Assembly (NCBI GenBank): GCA_907165275.2 | Contig: OU015655.1 | Location: forward strand, 1,562,501-1,626,500 | From: Zygaena filipendulae | Lineage: Eukaryota > Arthropoda > Insecta > Lepidoptera > Zygaenidae | Length of the DNA: 64,000 nt | Direction of reading: 5' to 3' | Shown here: piece by piece, positions 12,901 to 27,900 of the stretch | Position numbering within the stretch: the stretch's first letter is position 1 | Layout: each line of letters opens with the position of its first letter | Program-made: the position numbers and the translations under genes | Notes under the pieces: generated by a model | Seen by the model: only the letters and a program-made list of their open reading frames with translations | What the model was told of the DNA's origin: nothing | Database searches by the model: none

Positions 12901-15900
12901 CATTTGAGCGCAGTAAAGTCGAAGGTTAGACTGGAATTATGTTAAAGTGCAGTGAAAGTAGGTACCTATATCTAGCGTCGCAAGAGCACTGAGAAAACAT
13001 TTTCCAACGCTCCGAAGACAAATTCTACTCACACAAAACACAATCCCGCACCGTTCCTTCCTGCATCTGTATAGACAGTGGACGACAATAAATTAAAACA
13101 CCGGCAATACTGACATAGTATCTACAATGAAGTTATCAAATAAGTCCTAATATCGAAATGAAAAAAATTTTTTTTTCCGAACAAACTAAATCGGACAACA
13201 ATCGAAAAAAAATAGAACACCATTTGTTGATATTAGTTCACAAACTCATGATAAGAGCGGCAACAGCGCGCGCGCCCGGTGCCATCTGATTGGCGCCGAG
13301 CGCGCTGAAGGTCGCAACGAGTTGGCAACGTGGCATATTTTTATCATACGGACGTTGTTTACCTATCAGTAATAACTTAGGGCGGAGTTCACCGACTATC
13401 ATATAACCAATGTTTAAGTAATCAGCCGATGAATTTCTAAACATCGGTTATGCACCCGGTCAAGTATTCACTGTTCACCACGAAAATTTCAACCGTGGTT
13501 ACTAAATCAGGCAATCACCATACGCTCAGAGTGAATGAACCACTAATGAACGAATGCTATAAGCCTACTCATTAGGGAAGTCACATAGTTTTATTGAGTC
13601 GACACGAGTTTTGGTGACATCTATATTTAGTAGCATAAAATAAAATGCTTTCAACTTGAGAAGTTCGAGAACGCGTTGTAAACTGTTACGTTAGCATGTA
13701 GTATCCAATTTGGATGGGTGTTATCGTCACGGCGCGGTACTGTCATTGTCAAATAAAAAAGAATCAGGAACCATTATTATTATTTACACAGTGGGCCTCT
13801 TTTGTACCTTTTTTAAACAATAGTTATGTATGTTTATGAGAATTTATGAGTCCTAAAATCAGGCACAAGATAAGTAGGTAGGCACCCTTACCCTAGATAG
13901 AAATGAAGAAAAAAAAACTATTGTTTTATGAATAAAGACGGTTTTATGTATGCTGACCGGCAGAATAGAACAATAAAATAAAAATAAAATACAAATTAAA
14001 TGATTCCTCATTATATTCTTCGTAATAATTACGACGCATTTAAAATATTCTAGGTCGCCATGTTTTGGTCTCTATATGATCTAGATTTTCAAGAAGACCT
14101 AAGTAGTGATCTTGATAGTTATCAATTAATACATTGAACACTGGCTGCATGTTTATCTATTATCAAAAACTCTTTAAACTAAAAACGTATATTGCAACGT
14201 GGCTGCAACTGTTGTAAATGTAAAGTCACAGCAAAATCTGCAGAGCAGATGTCAAAATATGGCAATAATGGACGGTTAAACGATGCTGTAGAGCTCGGTT
14301 AAAGTAATGGGCTGTTTAAGGTCTGTAAACACTGGTTAACGTGTGGTGAACATTAAAAATGATTTAATCAGTTGTTTAAATGATAAACAGCCGTTTTAAA
14401 AGTCGGTGAACTCGGCCCTTAGTTACCTAGGAAAAAAAACCGGGGTAAATTTTTTTTATGAATGAGAGGTACCGATTTCGCGCGGGATTTCAATATTAGG
14501 GATTATTTGATAGTTTCATTATATTGTTCTAAATGAGTACTGTCGGTGTTTTCATTTATTTTTCCGTATCGTCGTCTCCACCTTTAATATCGTTACGAGC
14601 GGTCTCGTTTTAAACAATCGTGGGTGAATATGGCATTTTATAAAACTTTGATGTTTTCAACTAAGTATGTATCTTGTGCTCTAAGATCTAGGGTACGCAT
14701 TATGATGTAACATTATATCAGTAGAAGTTACTAATCTTAATATTTCCATACGATGCTAAGCCTGAATGAAATACAAATGCAGCGAATACATATTTTACAA
14801 TACAATATTTTACTTATAAGTTTTTTACTTAAAGCCATAAGAAGAAAAATAACGATGCAGTACAAGTGGCGGTGCAGCTTTGTGTTTTGCGAGAGTAGAA
14901 TAGTTCCTCTGCTAGCACCGAGGTTGTTTCTATCTGAGCTATATGCAAGGACTTTTTACTTATAGTTCTGCAAGTATTCAGAATAAGAAAAAACTGAATC
15001 CTTATAATGAGTTAGAGTTAGAAAGCATCAAGCCGAGAAGCGTCGAACGCGAATGACTGACTATCCGGTGTTTGCTAGCACCAGTAAGAAATATGTTGCT
15101 AGTTAGTTAAGTAGTATTAAATGTTGCCTGATATTTAAGCGAAAGTTCGTAAGAAAACGAAGGAAAACTCCGCGTCAAAACAAAGTTCAGAGAGAAGAGA
15201 GTCTCAAGATATTAATTAATTTTCATTTAAAAACAAAAGGCAAAATTATAATCTGAAACATTCTTCGGCTTCCAATATAAGTATTGATTGTTTTATGGAA
15301 AATTTCAAGTAAAAAGACATAATATTAGTGATGTTGTAGGGCGTAATCTCTGGATCTACTGAACTGATTCTGAAAATTCTTTCAGCTACAGGAAGCTACG
15401 GTAGTCCTGAGTGACATAGGTTACTTTTATCCCGAAATTCCCACGGGAACTCCGACATAACTGCGGGTAAAACCGCGGGGGAACAGCTGGTATATTATAA
15501 AGAGGTTAAGTTAGTAAGTTGTGCAAGGGGTGTAAATCTCTGGACCCAATGAATCGATTATAAATTTTTTTCACTGATATCGGAAGCTACAGTATCCTTG
15601 AGTGTCAATAGGATACTATTTATACTGTTGTCTGGACTACAAATACATACAAAAATTCATTTTATAGAACAATTATAAGAAATAGGCTAAAATTAACATC
15701 TAAGATTTATTACTGTAACAATTATTCTGTGTATCAATGTTAATTGGCATTTCACTAATTAAGTTAAATCTAAACTAACATTAATTTAATGATCGTCTCT
15801 GCGTGCGGCAGTTTTGTTTTTTAAATCTTTACTTAAAATTTGGTAATCATTAAAACGACTCGTGCGGCCGTAAATACTTTGCTTGTTTGTTATAATATAA

Positions 15901-18900
15901 TAAGTGAAGCTAATATAAAGCGTGTACCTGTACATAGGTATGCGCGTAAAAATCTGTTCAGAAAAATCCACTCAATAGAATATAACGATTATAACATCAA
16001 AGGTATTTAAACAATGGAAAGCTCTCTATAATTTTGTGCCATTTGCAGTTGCGAGGGTTGCAAAGTACATTCGTGAACGTAACTCGTTTAGTCAGTTTTG
16101 TATTCCCCTTTCACCACCATACTATGCATGAAAATGTCAAAGTTATACAATATGTATTTTAACGTTACAAAAGCGTACCTACTGGTGAAATTTTCGCGTC
16201 AGATTAAATGCAATTTTACTTTGAACGTCAAAGAGCGGTGGGGTTGAGTACTCCGCCGACAATAATGTGAACGACGTTCAACTAGGTACTTAGGAGTTAA
16301 ACAGGTTGTGAACAAAACTATATTCATTCCCGGAACTAAAATGACAGTGTTGTATTAATAGATATTAACATAACCGACCAATGCTTACATGGGATTGGAT
16401 CGAAAAAAATCGTAGGTTAAAAGAAGTTTACGTTTTAAAAAGACTTCTTTGAGCAATTGCTTTAAAAAAAGCTTATAAGATAATAATAAAAAATTAATCG
16501 GATTGTTTACATTAAACTTGCCCAAATAAATTGTGAAAAAAAATGAAGCAAACAAGACATTAAAAATAAACTGGCCAAATGCGAGTCGGACTCGCGCACG
16601 AAGGGATCCGTACCATTATTTATAAAAACGGCAAAAAAAATCAAGTATGTTATAAGGGAGCCCCCCATAAATATTTGTTTTATTTTAATTTAATTATCTA
16701 TTTTTAAAGTTAATACAAGTACATATAACTAAATATTCTGTAAATACTTCAAGCGTCTATATGATACCGTTATCAATATCGAGCAAATATCTGTGAAAAT
16801 TACAACTGTCTAACTATCACGGTTCATGAGATACAGCCGGCTTGGTACAATACGGACGGACGGACAGCGAAATCTTAGTAACGGGGTCCCGTTTTACCTT
16901 TGGGGTACGAAACCCTAAACATTACGGTCAACGGCATTAGCTCTTGATTAAATTATTATTAATTGCAATCTGAGCATAATAATAATAGTAACATGCTAAT
17001 TAGCGTTAATATTTTGAAATGAGAAAAAAAAACATTCGCTGTCATGTTTAACAACATAATATCTACTTCTTTAAACGAGCAATTCTTGTAGTATATCTTT
17101 CTATTCTTTTATCTTTTTATTCTTGTATATTGTATATAATCTGAATCTCGGAAACGACTCCAACTATTTTCATGAAATTTAGTATGCAGGGCGTTTCGGG
17201 GGCGATTAATCGATCTAGCTAGGTTTCATTTTTAAAAAAACTACTAACTGACATGAATCCATACTAGCATGCTAAGTGCTAATGTTTTTTTATTCGCACC
17301 TAGTATGAAGATAAAATAACTGATAACTACATAATAAGTACGTATTATATTATAATTTTACATAATTATATACTATATGACTTCCGAACGACATGCCTCG
17401 CGAACTTCTAATTCCATATAAGAAAACTATAACAACTTACATAAGATACCTACTTATAGGCGAAACTCGTGTGCTTTAAGTTTCAACGTTTCGTAGGTAA
17501 ATCATCCCCTTGTCGCTCGTTTGAGATGCTTTCAGACACGCCTACTGTTGTCGTCAGGAGCGCCGGCGATACACGTCACAACTGTTTTAATATCATACCG
17601 TCGCACAGACGCACATTTTTATCGGACCGTTGTTTGAATGAAGCGCTACTTCGCTTAGTATAGGTACCGGGTATAATTTTAAACCAGGGCCTTACAAAAC
17701 CACAAGGAACACCTTACTTTTTAAAGGCGGTATACGCAGGTGACCTTTACATTAGATTTATCGACAACCTAGCGGCATAAATGGTCGTTGAGAATGACCT
17801 TCAGTACATCGGCAACATGCGTGTTTAATTTTCACGAATAGCTTTAATATGGATAATTACGTCACAAATTAGCGTTATGTTTATATTTTAAAGATATTTG
17901 AGACGAGAGTGGAACACTGAACACTCTCCTCTGATATACGTCCCTCATTTAACCCTACACCCTGTATAGGAACACAACAGCTGCAGTAAACTACTCCTGG
18001 TAAGGGGAGCATTTTAAAAGAAATTTGGTCGATGATCGACGTACGTCATTGAGTCGTTCACATAGATAGACGACAAGTCGCCACTAGCTGTTTAAAAGAA
18101 ATTATGTAACAATGCCTTGACTTGACGTACGACAGGACCAATTTAGTGGCTTGACAAGTTATCGCTTAAAAACTTGCCCGTGTATAATCGCCTTTAGGGC
18201 TTATTTATTTAAACGTAGTTAAGGGCACAAACTTAGCGGTTGCTATAGGTCGTATGAGGAACATGATGTAAATGTATTTGCTCTGACTAAAACAGTTTCG
18301 GCCTAGCGGAGAAGGCAGTGATTGTCAGTGTATCAATCATTTAGTAAGGGTCACCTTTTTCTATCGTTAAACAGATCATTCTCGATAAATCTACTGTCCA
18401 GATTCGTAAAGTATCAGTCGGAGAGGGTGTCAAGTCCTTTAAAAGTGTCATCTGATAACCATTTAGGTATGTTATTGGAAAAAATAAAACCGATGGATCA
18501 AGTAAATTACTTTGTTCTAACTCTACACATTGATTACAAACGTAAAGCAGTTAATAGGTACGGTTGAAAAAATGCACATATTGTGTTAAAAAAACAAATT
18601 TTTAACAAAAAAATTAATTCCAATTTCCAAGAAACACAAAACCAAAAGCTAAAAATAACAAAATACTGATTTAATAATAATTAGGGGTTTTACCTACTAC
18701 AACCAATATAGCAACTTTTTCTCACTGTTATAAAGACGCGTTGACAGATGAGTTTTTGACTTTGTAACTCCTTTCCTACTAACCAAATACATTGTAAGTA
18801 TAGTCAGCAAATTGTGATAGATTACAACCGGTCAAAAAAATGCCGCAATGTTTACATCGGACCGCCAACCGACAATAACTTAATGAATGAATGATCCACA

Positions 18901-21900
18901 ATAAGCAGTGAATGGATAACTAAATTGATAATGTTATTCAACTACTGTGTAAGCGACGATACTATACTATACTATAACGTGTACTTGTATGGAGAAATCA
19001 CAGAGAAGATAAATTAACTAGAGAGGACACGTAGGCGGGGCAAGCCCGCTACGGTTACAATGGAAGTTAGAGCATTTGCAAATGTTATAGATAGCCCCCT
19101 TTGCAGGGCTTGTGAGGCCAGACGAAACTGCCGCTCACAAGTTACTTGAATTTGACGCAGTGGCATCATACAGGGCTAAATGTTTTTTGCTATTCATATA
19201 GTTTTGTGTACGAAAACCACCCACCATACACGTGGTTTTCTTTTGTTTCCATAACAAACTGAGTTGATGTCCTTTCTATCTGTTCTGCGGTACAAATCAA
19301 GTTTCCATATCAACGATGCCTCATCATATTATATCAGAGGCGGGATCGTAAACTCAGATTATGAGATTAACAAGTTAACCTGTAACAATCTCGGCGCGTG
19401 GCCTCGCTGTGTTAATAATAAGCGAGTCGATTAGATTATAGACGTTTATCTGGGGCCGTCACTATCGAATGTGGGACGCGAAAACATCGGACACAGTGCG
19501 CCGCACGCCGCACGACACGGCCGCATATCATCGAACGGAAGTAGGCCCCACAGTAATACGTGCAATCAACAAAGTTGTCGTTTACAATATTTTTCATTAC
19601 TCATACTCGGAAAGTAGGTCTGAAGTTGCCTGAGAAGCGGGTTGAAAGTAACACTTTTCAGCCCTAGGGAGAATCGCTTTCAACTGACAGCTGGATACTG
19701 CAGAAACTCAAGTTTTTTTTTTATGTCATAGGGGCATACTTACTGGCCAGTAGCACACCCAATGGTTGATTTATGTAAAATAAAATTCACTCATTTTTTT
19801 CTTTAGCTAATTCCTATTTTTATTTTGATTTTCCTTGCATTCGTAATGAAAAGCACAGTGTTATCCTCGGGAGAAAGACTTATTTAGTCCCGAGACGGAG
19901 TTTGGCGCCCGAGCGTAGCGAGGGCGCCAATAGTTCGAGGGTTAATAGGTTAGTAGTTACTTTCACCCCTAGGATAACAATGTACTATTTATAGCCATGG
20001 AGGGATAGTGATTGTAAAATAAAAATCCTCACGATGTGAATGTGAGTTAGTTTGTTTGTTCACGCCTTAACTCTTAACCAATCATCATGAAATTTTGTAT
20101 ACATACACCTTGCTAGAGGTACAAAGAAAGATATAGGGTTTTTATACCGGAACTCCTGCGGGAACACCGAAAATATCGCAGGCGAAACCGCGGAAAACAG
20201 CTAGTAGTACCATAGTAATAACAGAATTGCAAGTTAATTATGTAAACTCGTCATAAACGACTGTTTTTAAAACCAGTTGCTGCAGACAATATTAGTTTTG
20301 CTCTTGCCGCAGCACCCAGGAGGTTATAATTGTCTATGGCGGAAAACAAAACCGCTTGCATATTAATCATATTATTTTGTGTGTTTTTAAAAAGATATAG
20401 GTAGCATCAGGGAGTTTTTGGCGGGAATCGAAGATGGCGGGGCGGTTCTGTCATTTATCGTGTCACTAAAAAATGGATTTTGTTGTGTTATGAGGTGCTG
20501 TATTGGACAATAAATTTCACAGTGACGGTTTTTAATGTGCTCAAGAAGATACATGATATTTCGAGCTGATTTCTTCGGTTTCCTCCAAGAGCTCCGGGAA
20601 AGTTCTTGCAATCTATAGTACTGTGGAGGCAACTTAATCCACTTAAAAATATTCACAAGCAAACCCGGGCGGCAATCTGATGGGAGAACTTGTGCAATTA
20701 CAAACCGTACAACGATGCAAAATGATAACAGATTTATATCTTTATCTATATTACTTGAAACTGGCGAAATTGAATGCGAAAGTCATAAAAAAAAAGAAAG
20801 AAAGGTCTTTACTCTTTACCTCTTCTGTTTAGAAAATGCACAGTGTGAAAAAGCCGAAAAACGTCATTTTCGAAGCCTACCCGTAGCTGATCCTGCGGAG
20901 TTACAGTTTCACGATAAACTTGCGAAACGGTCGTCTCCTCTTTATCCGCAGTTGACAACTGCCAGCGAGGGGGCGGCACAGTAAGCCTTCTCCAAACAAC
21001 GGGATTTAGGACAACACCTCGCCTTCAATGTAGATTATTTGTTTGGATATTATAATTGTAGAACTAAACGTTTGATCGCTATTCTGTTAAAACTGTACAT
21101 AGTGTTAATGAATTAACTGAAAACTAGAAAGTAGTTTGCTCAGAATCCACTAGTGAATCTATCGCACTATGTTTTAATATACCCACCGGCAGAATTAGCG
21201 GAACATAAAAAGGCAGAGTATAGAAATAAAAAATTACGTATATATATTTAAACAAATAATAATTAGACGTGAAGTAATAAACTAATATACATCTTTTAAC
21301 ATCGACTTTAAGAAGTTTTTAGTTAAATTTTATTAAAAGTAATCAAAATTAAAAAAAAAAAAAACAAAAAAAATCTCTAGTTTGTGAGAACACAGACTAT
21401 GTTTCAAATAAAAGTTGAATCACGAAGGGGAAACACACGTTATTAATCGTTCATTTATTTAGTGTTAAAATCACAGTAATCTTTATTTTGCAACATTATT
21501 TGTGTGCCCACAAATTAGAGAAAGTGTTTTTTTTTATTATTATTTTAAATAAAATTTAATAATTTAATTACAAACTTTTAAAGTGTTAAAAGATGTAGGT
21601 ATATTAATTTATTACTTCACGTCTAATTATTATTTGTTTTAATATATATAAGTAATTATTTCTATACTCAGCCTTTTTATGTTCCGCTAATTCTGCCGAA
21701 GTGTATATATAGGTTATATTTGTCACTTCTATTATGTCCTTGTCTAAATTATTTTTAATACAATATTTGACGCGTACGCCGCCCGCAGCAAAAACATTCG
21801 AACCGGCCCAGCGCTTGGAGTTTATATACAAGAATTGCTCGTTTAAAGATAGTATAGATGATGTCACCTAAATGATTATATCCCAAATCAACGTTATGCA

Positions 21901-24900
21901 CCCAAGTGGGCCTACTGCCAGAGCAATAGTTCACGAGCGGTCTGGGGCTGTATTTTTGAATCGCTCGAATTACTTTCGCACACAGAATCGGTATTCACTT
22001 GCGAATGCTCATAATTATATTTTTTAAGCGTTCACCATTCGAATCTAGCAATTCCGTGTAAGTGATTCGAGCGATTCAAAAATACGGCCCCTGTGCGCTT
22101 TGTTATTGAGACATGTTAAAGTCACTTTCTTTTTTAGCACTTCATTTATCTTTTCTACGTATTTCGCTGGCGTAGATGTAAGAGGCCACGAGGGATGCGC
22201 CGAATGAAAAAACAGCGTTTTTCACTATCGAAAAATCGTCTAATTAATCGTCCAATTTTGCGGCCGACACGTGGCATGACGATAAGTTCCTTACCGCCGC
22301 ACTCAGAGTCGGCTTAAATGATTACTTAGTTAAGTATAGATTTTTAAAACAAAACTGCCGCAATCAGACAAGTTTAATAAATTAATGTTAATTGGCATTT
22401 AACTAATTAAGTTACATCTCATTGAATGCCAATTAACATTAATTTACTGAAAGTCTCTGATTGCGGCAGTTTTGTTTTAAAAATCTATACTTAACTAAGT
22501 AATCATTAAAGCCGACTCTGAGTGCGGCGGTTAGTTTTCTATAGCGGTGACGATTTTATAGATAGTCAACATGGCTAAGGGGGCTGGATACGGTACAAGC
22601 AGTATCTTACCAAATACTTTTATTCTAGTAAAGAGTCTCTGACACAATTACATAATTCCGGAAGATCTTTTTACCAACTGCTAACCGCGGCGTCGCTCGC
22701 TTGATGTTTTAAAAGCATATCGTCGTTCGAAAACAACATTATCTGCGTACTATAAAGAATATCAGACACTGCACCCCAAGTCACAAAGTACATATTTTAA
22801 ATGACAATAAGCACCTAGTTCCTACATTGTTCTTTGTGTGAAACACGCAAAAACTACAAATGGATTGACTATAAAACTTGATGGAAACTTTATTGTTTCT
22901 CATTGATAATTAAATTCAAGGGTCACTGACCCGCAACGTACCTCCATCACGACATTAGTATTCCGACATCGTTCTAAAAAATAATCTTTAAGGTGTTTAC
23001 ACCAGCACCATCTCCCCCCACACTAACACTGGTGAACCGATGACGTCGACAGGAGTATAGTAACATTATTGAGAATCAATAATACTCAGTTTCTATTAAA
23101 TTTACTTTATCTTGAAAAAAAAGGTCAAGATCACACTTTAAAAAATAAAACTGAACATATTTACAGTCATAAATTGACAGTTTTCTGATATATTTATATT
23201 TGAAGGAAATAAAACTACACAATACACACGCACGCATAAACACACACCACTTACCTCACACCACATTTCTCATCTGTTTTATTTATTTATTTTTTTAATC
23301 TTTTTCTTTTTTGTATTAACTTGTCAGTTCTATTTCGTTAAGATTAGTCTAACCTGTCATTGGCACTATTGTGAGTAATTTGTATTGGTTAATTGTGTTC
23401 TTAATGTGCTGTAGAGTTAGCTTTCAATAAATAAAAAAGTAAAAATAAAAATATTGTAAGGATACAAAAACTTGTCACCAATCATTACATCAATACTGAT
23501 TTCTGTTTATAGCAATGATTACTTAATTTTAAGTAAAGATTTTTAAAACAAAACTGCTGCAATCAGAGACGTTCAGTAAATTAATGTTAATTGGCATTTA
23601 ATGAGATGTAACTTAAATTAGTTAAATGCCAATTAACATTAATTTATGAAACTTGCCTGATTGCGGCAGTTTTGTTTTAAAAATCTATACTTAACTAAGT
23701 AATCATTAAAGTCGACTTTGAGTGCGGCGGTAAGTGCGGTAGTTTAGTTTAAAAAAATTTTTACTTAAAATTGAGTAATCATTAAAACGACTCTGAGTGC
23801 GGCCGTAAGTCTTGGATCAAGGAAGATTTTCTATAGCCGGCAGAATTACCAAAACCGGGCCAAGGGCTAAAAAAATCACAGATAATGTAAGCATCAGTCG
23901 AGTTATCACGAGAAAATCTACATCAATTCACTCCGCCGATCATATACCATAAATATAATATCGCTTTTAATGTCAAAATTGTTAAAATATTTAACACCAC
24001 GCTAAAAATAGTAAATAACACATCAATGCGCAAAATATTGTGTTAAATTAATTATTATCTTTAATTTTTTTTTAAATACTTTTCATTTTTATGAGAAAAC
24101 TTCATAATTTGTCCAAACATCATTACAAACTTCACTATCTATCTTCTTCTTATTTTTTTACAAATAAAAATGAATGTTTGTATGTCTGTCCTCTATGCGT
24201 TTCGAAACCATTAGTTCGATTGTGATGAAACTTTGGCAGGTGTTCTGCCTGCGTCCGCAAAGGTTCCTGATTCCAAAACTCACGCGAGTGAAACCGCGAG
24301 GCACAGCTAGTTTATCTATATAATAAAAATGAATCGCCAAATGTGTTGCTAAGCGCATAACTTCTAAACGACCGCACCAAATTCGATAATTGTTTTTTTT
24401 TTGTGTTCGTTATTGTCAGGACAAGGTTTATATAAAAATTCCTGCGGGAATTCCGAAACTCACGCAAGTAAATCTCCGAAACGGTTGGACCGATATTGAT
24501 GGGACTTTCACTGCTAATTAGCTGATGTTATAAGGAAATACATTAGGCTACATTGGAGTTACTGCGGGAATTCCGCAACTCACGCGTGTGAAACCGCGGG
24601 TACAGCTAGTATATATAGGTATATAAATGAATCCCTATTTCCCTTGGTCAAGGCATCACGCGTGAACGGCTGAACTAATTTAGCTAATTCTTTTTTGTTG
24701 TGTTTGTTATTGTAAAGAGAAGAATAAAACAAGTTTGGAGTTCCTGCGGGAATTCATAAATTCTCCGAATGGGTTGAACCGATTTCGACGAAACGTTCAC
24801 TGCTACTTAGCTGATGTTATAAGAAGTAAATTAGGCTACTTTGGAGTTCCTGCGGGAATTCAAAACTCACGCGGGTGAGACCGCGGGGCACAGCTAGTGT

Positions 24901-27900
24901 ATAATATAATACAATATTTAGTTCGAGAGCTGATGCAAAATAAATAAAAACATGGGAACATAAATGAATTTCTAACAAACTATAGGTATCGAGGACTAAT
25001 TATTGTTAGTTGCAAATGGAAACAACAGTGTATAAATAGTGCATTCCTTCCTAAGCGGAAAGCACTAGCGAATTGTTTTATTTGAAAAAAGAAGAGAGAA
25101 AAAATACCCCCAGTGCAAATACACAACAACAGGCCCTCGTTTACTTCATTCAGTCTCAGCACCAGTGACCAATGTAATTAACTACAGTATAGAGAACCGA
25201 GTGTTCGTTTGTTGGAAAGAGACATCGCTATACCTATAACGAATGAATATACAATCGACCCTCTCGCTCGCTACCCAAATCGCATCGCTGAAACTCATCA
25301 TCATAAGATTATTTTAGGCACAACGGAGCGCCTGCAGCGTATTGTTTAATGATGATTGTGTTCTTTTAATACAAATAAATAAAAATACAAGCTGAACACC
25401 ATCTCAGACGGGCGTCACATCTGTATAAGCGGGTTTTGTTTTTTCAACGGTTTTTTCACATGAAATAATTTACATGTACAAACAGGATTTTTTGTGTGTT
25501 AATTTATTATAGTTAATGCGACAACATCTACACTGATAATAAAGGGCCAAGATATTGTTTGTTCACACGTAGCCGCGAAATCTCTGGAACTACTAAACCA
25601 ATTCTGAATCATCTTTTTACGAATATGAAGCTTTTTGCTCCTCCTTTAAAATTTATTCAGCTGCAATTACTTTGTTTTACCGTAGGCCAGCCGTACAGTA
25701 CACCTGAGTAACATTGGATAAATTTTTATCCCGACGATTCCCGAGGAACTACGAAGAGTTTCGGGTGAAACCGCATTGTATTTTTTATACAGGGTGTAAA
25801 AAGACCGGCGACATAACCGCTAGGAATCCATATAAAATAGTAATTGAAGTTATTCTGCAGTAAAAATATTTTTGGGAAATGTAGTTTTATTCTTAGGTAA
25901 AAAAAAAATTACAGCGCGCAATGTACTCGCAAATTTACACCACAGTATGACTACCTACACAATAACTACCAAGTTACTTTAGAAAAAATATTGGTCACGT
26001 GATAAACTGCAAAAAAATGTAATAAGTAAAACCAAATTTACGAATCTTTGAGGCTTAATATCTTGAAAACCGTTGATTTTCCAGCTGAATGTCCACGTCT
26101 AAAATGTTCGTAATGGTCTACGGAATATCATAGTTTCGGATATGTTGGAGGTTTTCTGACACCCTGTATACTATATTATGTTCACCCTCGTTAATTTTGG
26201 AGTTCTCGCGGTATTTCGGGATAAAAATTACCTATGTCCTTTTTTATACCCCTGACGAGATGCAGGTATGCAACATTTATATATTGATATAAAAACTTAC
26301 TCTCTCTTTGTAAACACATAGGTACCTACTAATGTAAGCGAATATTATAAATTAATATTATCAAATGACATTATGTTTTGCAGCTTCATTCGACGCGATT
26401 TATGGTTTACATGTTGTAGTTGACCTCTATAACAACATTGTAAACCATAAACCGCCTCGAATGAAGCTGCAAAGCAGTCCCATTTAGCAGAAGAGATCGT
26501 CCATCAATGACGTCTCCCTTGACAAGGATAGTTGTAAAAATACTAACGGAGACCAAAAAAAAAAACACTACAGATATGCGAGCGAACCGGGGGCAGGGAT
26601 GTATTGTACACGCACCTTGAACTGACTGAGATACTCCTGTTGCCGCGTGATGTCGGTCGCGAGGATCAACGAGCTGATCTGACTCTCCAGCATGCTCCTC
26701 GTATCGTTCATCTGGTCCACCAGACCGCTCTCTATCAGGCAGCTGATGGCTGAACGCCAATGGTGGTTCTCCAACACCGACGTGTTCTGTTAAAAGACAA
26801 AACAATATAGTCAACTTCCTCGTACATAACGTAACTTTAACGTTTGCTCGCGCCGTCTCGAATAACATATGCTCCAAGAAGATCAGTAGCACACTCAAAG
26901 AATAAATATTAATTAGTATTTATCTTTATCTTACGTCTTTATGTTTTAGGTTATTAATTATTATTACTGTTTTTCGTTTTTTCGATTGTCATGCGGTTTT
27001 CACAGGTAGATTAACCTTAGCCTGGAGCTACGTATAGGCTTTGTTTCGTTGAAAGCAAGAAAGAAAGATTTATCTAAGCAAGAGGGGAAACACGGATCGG
27101 AACGGAAATCGGATGTCGGGAAAAAAAGTTATTGTATAAAAACCTTTCGCGCGGGTGAAACCGCGGGGCACAGCTAATAGTGAAAAAGGGCCCAGACTTA
27201 TTACTATCTAGACATGTACATTGTACACATCTGGCACGTTGAGCGGGAAAGTTGCGCAACAATGTAACATACCTGCAAACATTGTATCAAAGTTGTTCGA
27301 GTCCATTGGGGATAAAACCGCAGTCTCCGGTTTCCGAAACAACTTCCGAAACTACGTGAATGCAGTGACGATCGGCATTATTTTGTTTTAATTACAAACT
27401 AGCTGTGCCCCGCAGTTTGGCGCGCGTGATTTACGGAATTATCGCAGGATTTTTTTTATACGAACCTTCGTTGCATAACCCTAAACCTATTATGAACCCA
27501 ACAAAAATAGAATTATTCATATCGGGCGAGCCATAGAATTATTCATAACGAACAGCAATCCATTTTTATATACAACGTGTTAATGAAATAACTGAAAACT
27601 AGAAAGTAGTTTGCTCAGAATCAACTAGCGAATCGATCGCACTATGGTTTTAATATAGGTTATATTTTTCCATTTTTACTTGCCCATGTGTAAATTTATT
27701 TGTAATAAAATATTAGGCGCGTACGCCGCCCGCAGCAAAAAACATCGAACCGGTAGGCGCGGGCGTAGCGCTTGGAATCTCGTAGATAGGTCACTTCCAA
27801 ACTAATGTTGAATAACTTATACAGTATAAATTTTTTCGACATAAAATATATTTTAATGAAAGAAAGAAAGAAAGAAAATACTTTTATTTCAGCACAAGAA

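Noticed and set aside
21604..21867. 87-codon minus frame and similar 61-codon frame at 48552 sharing [14 protein letters not shown]
   Set aside because: The shared peptide comes from the inverted arms of the TA-type MITE, not from a conserved protein.
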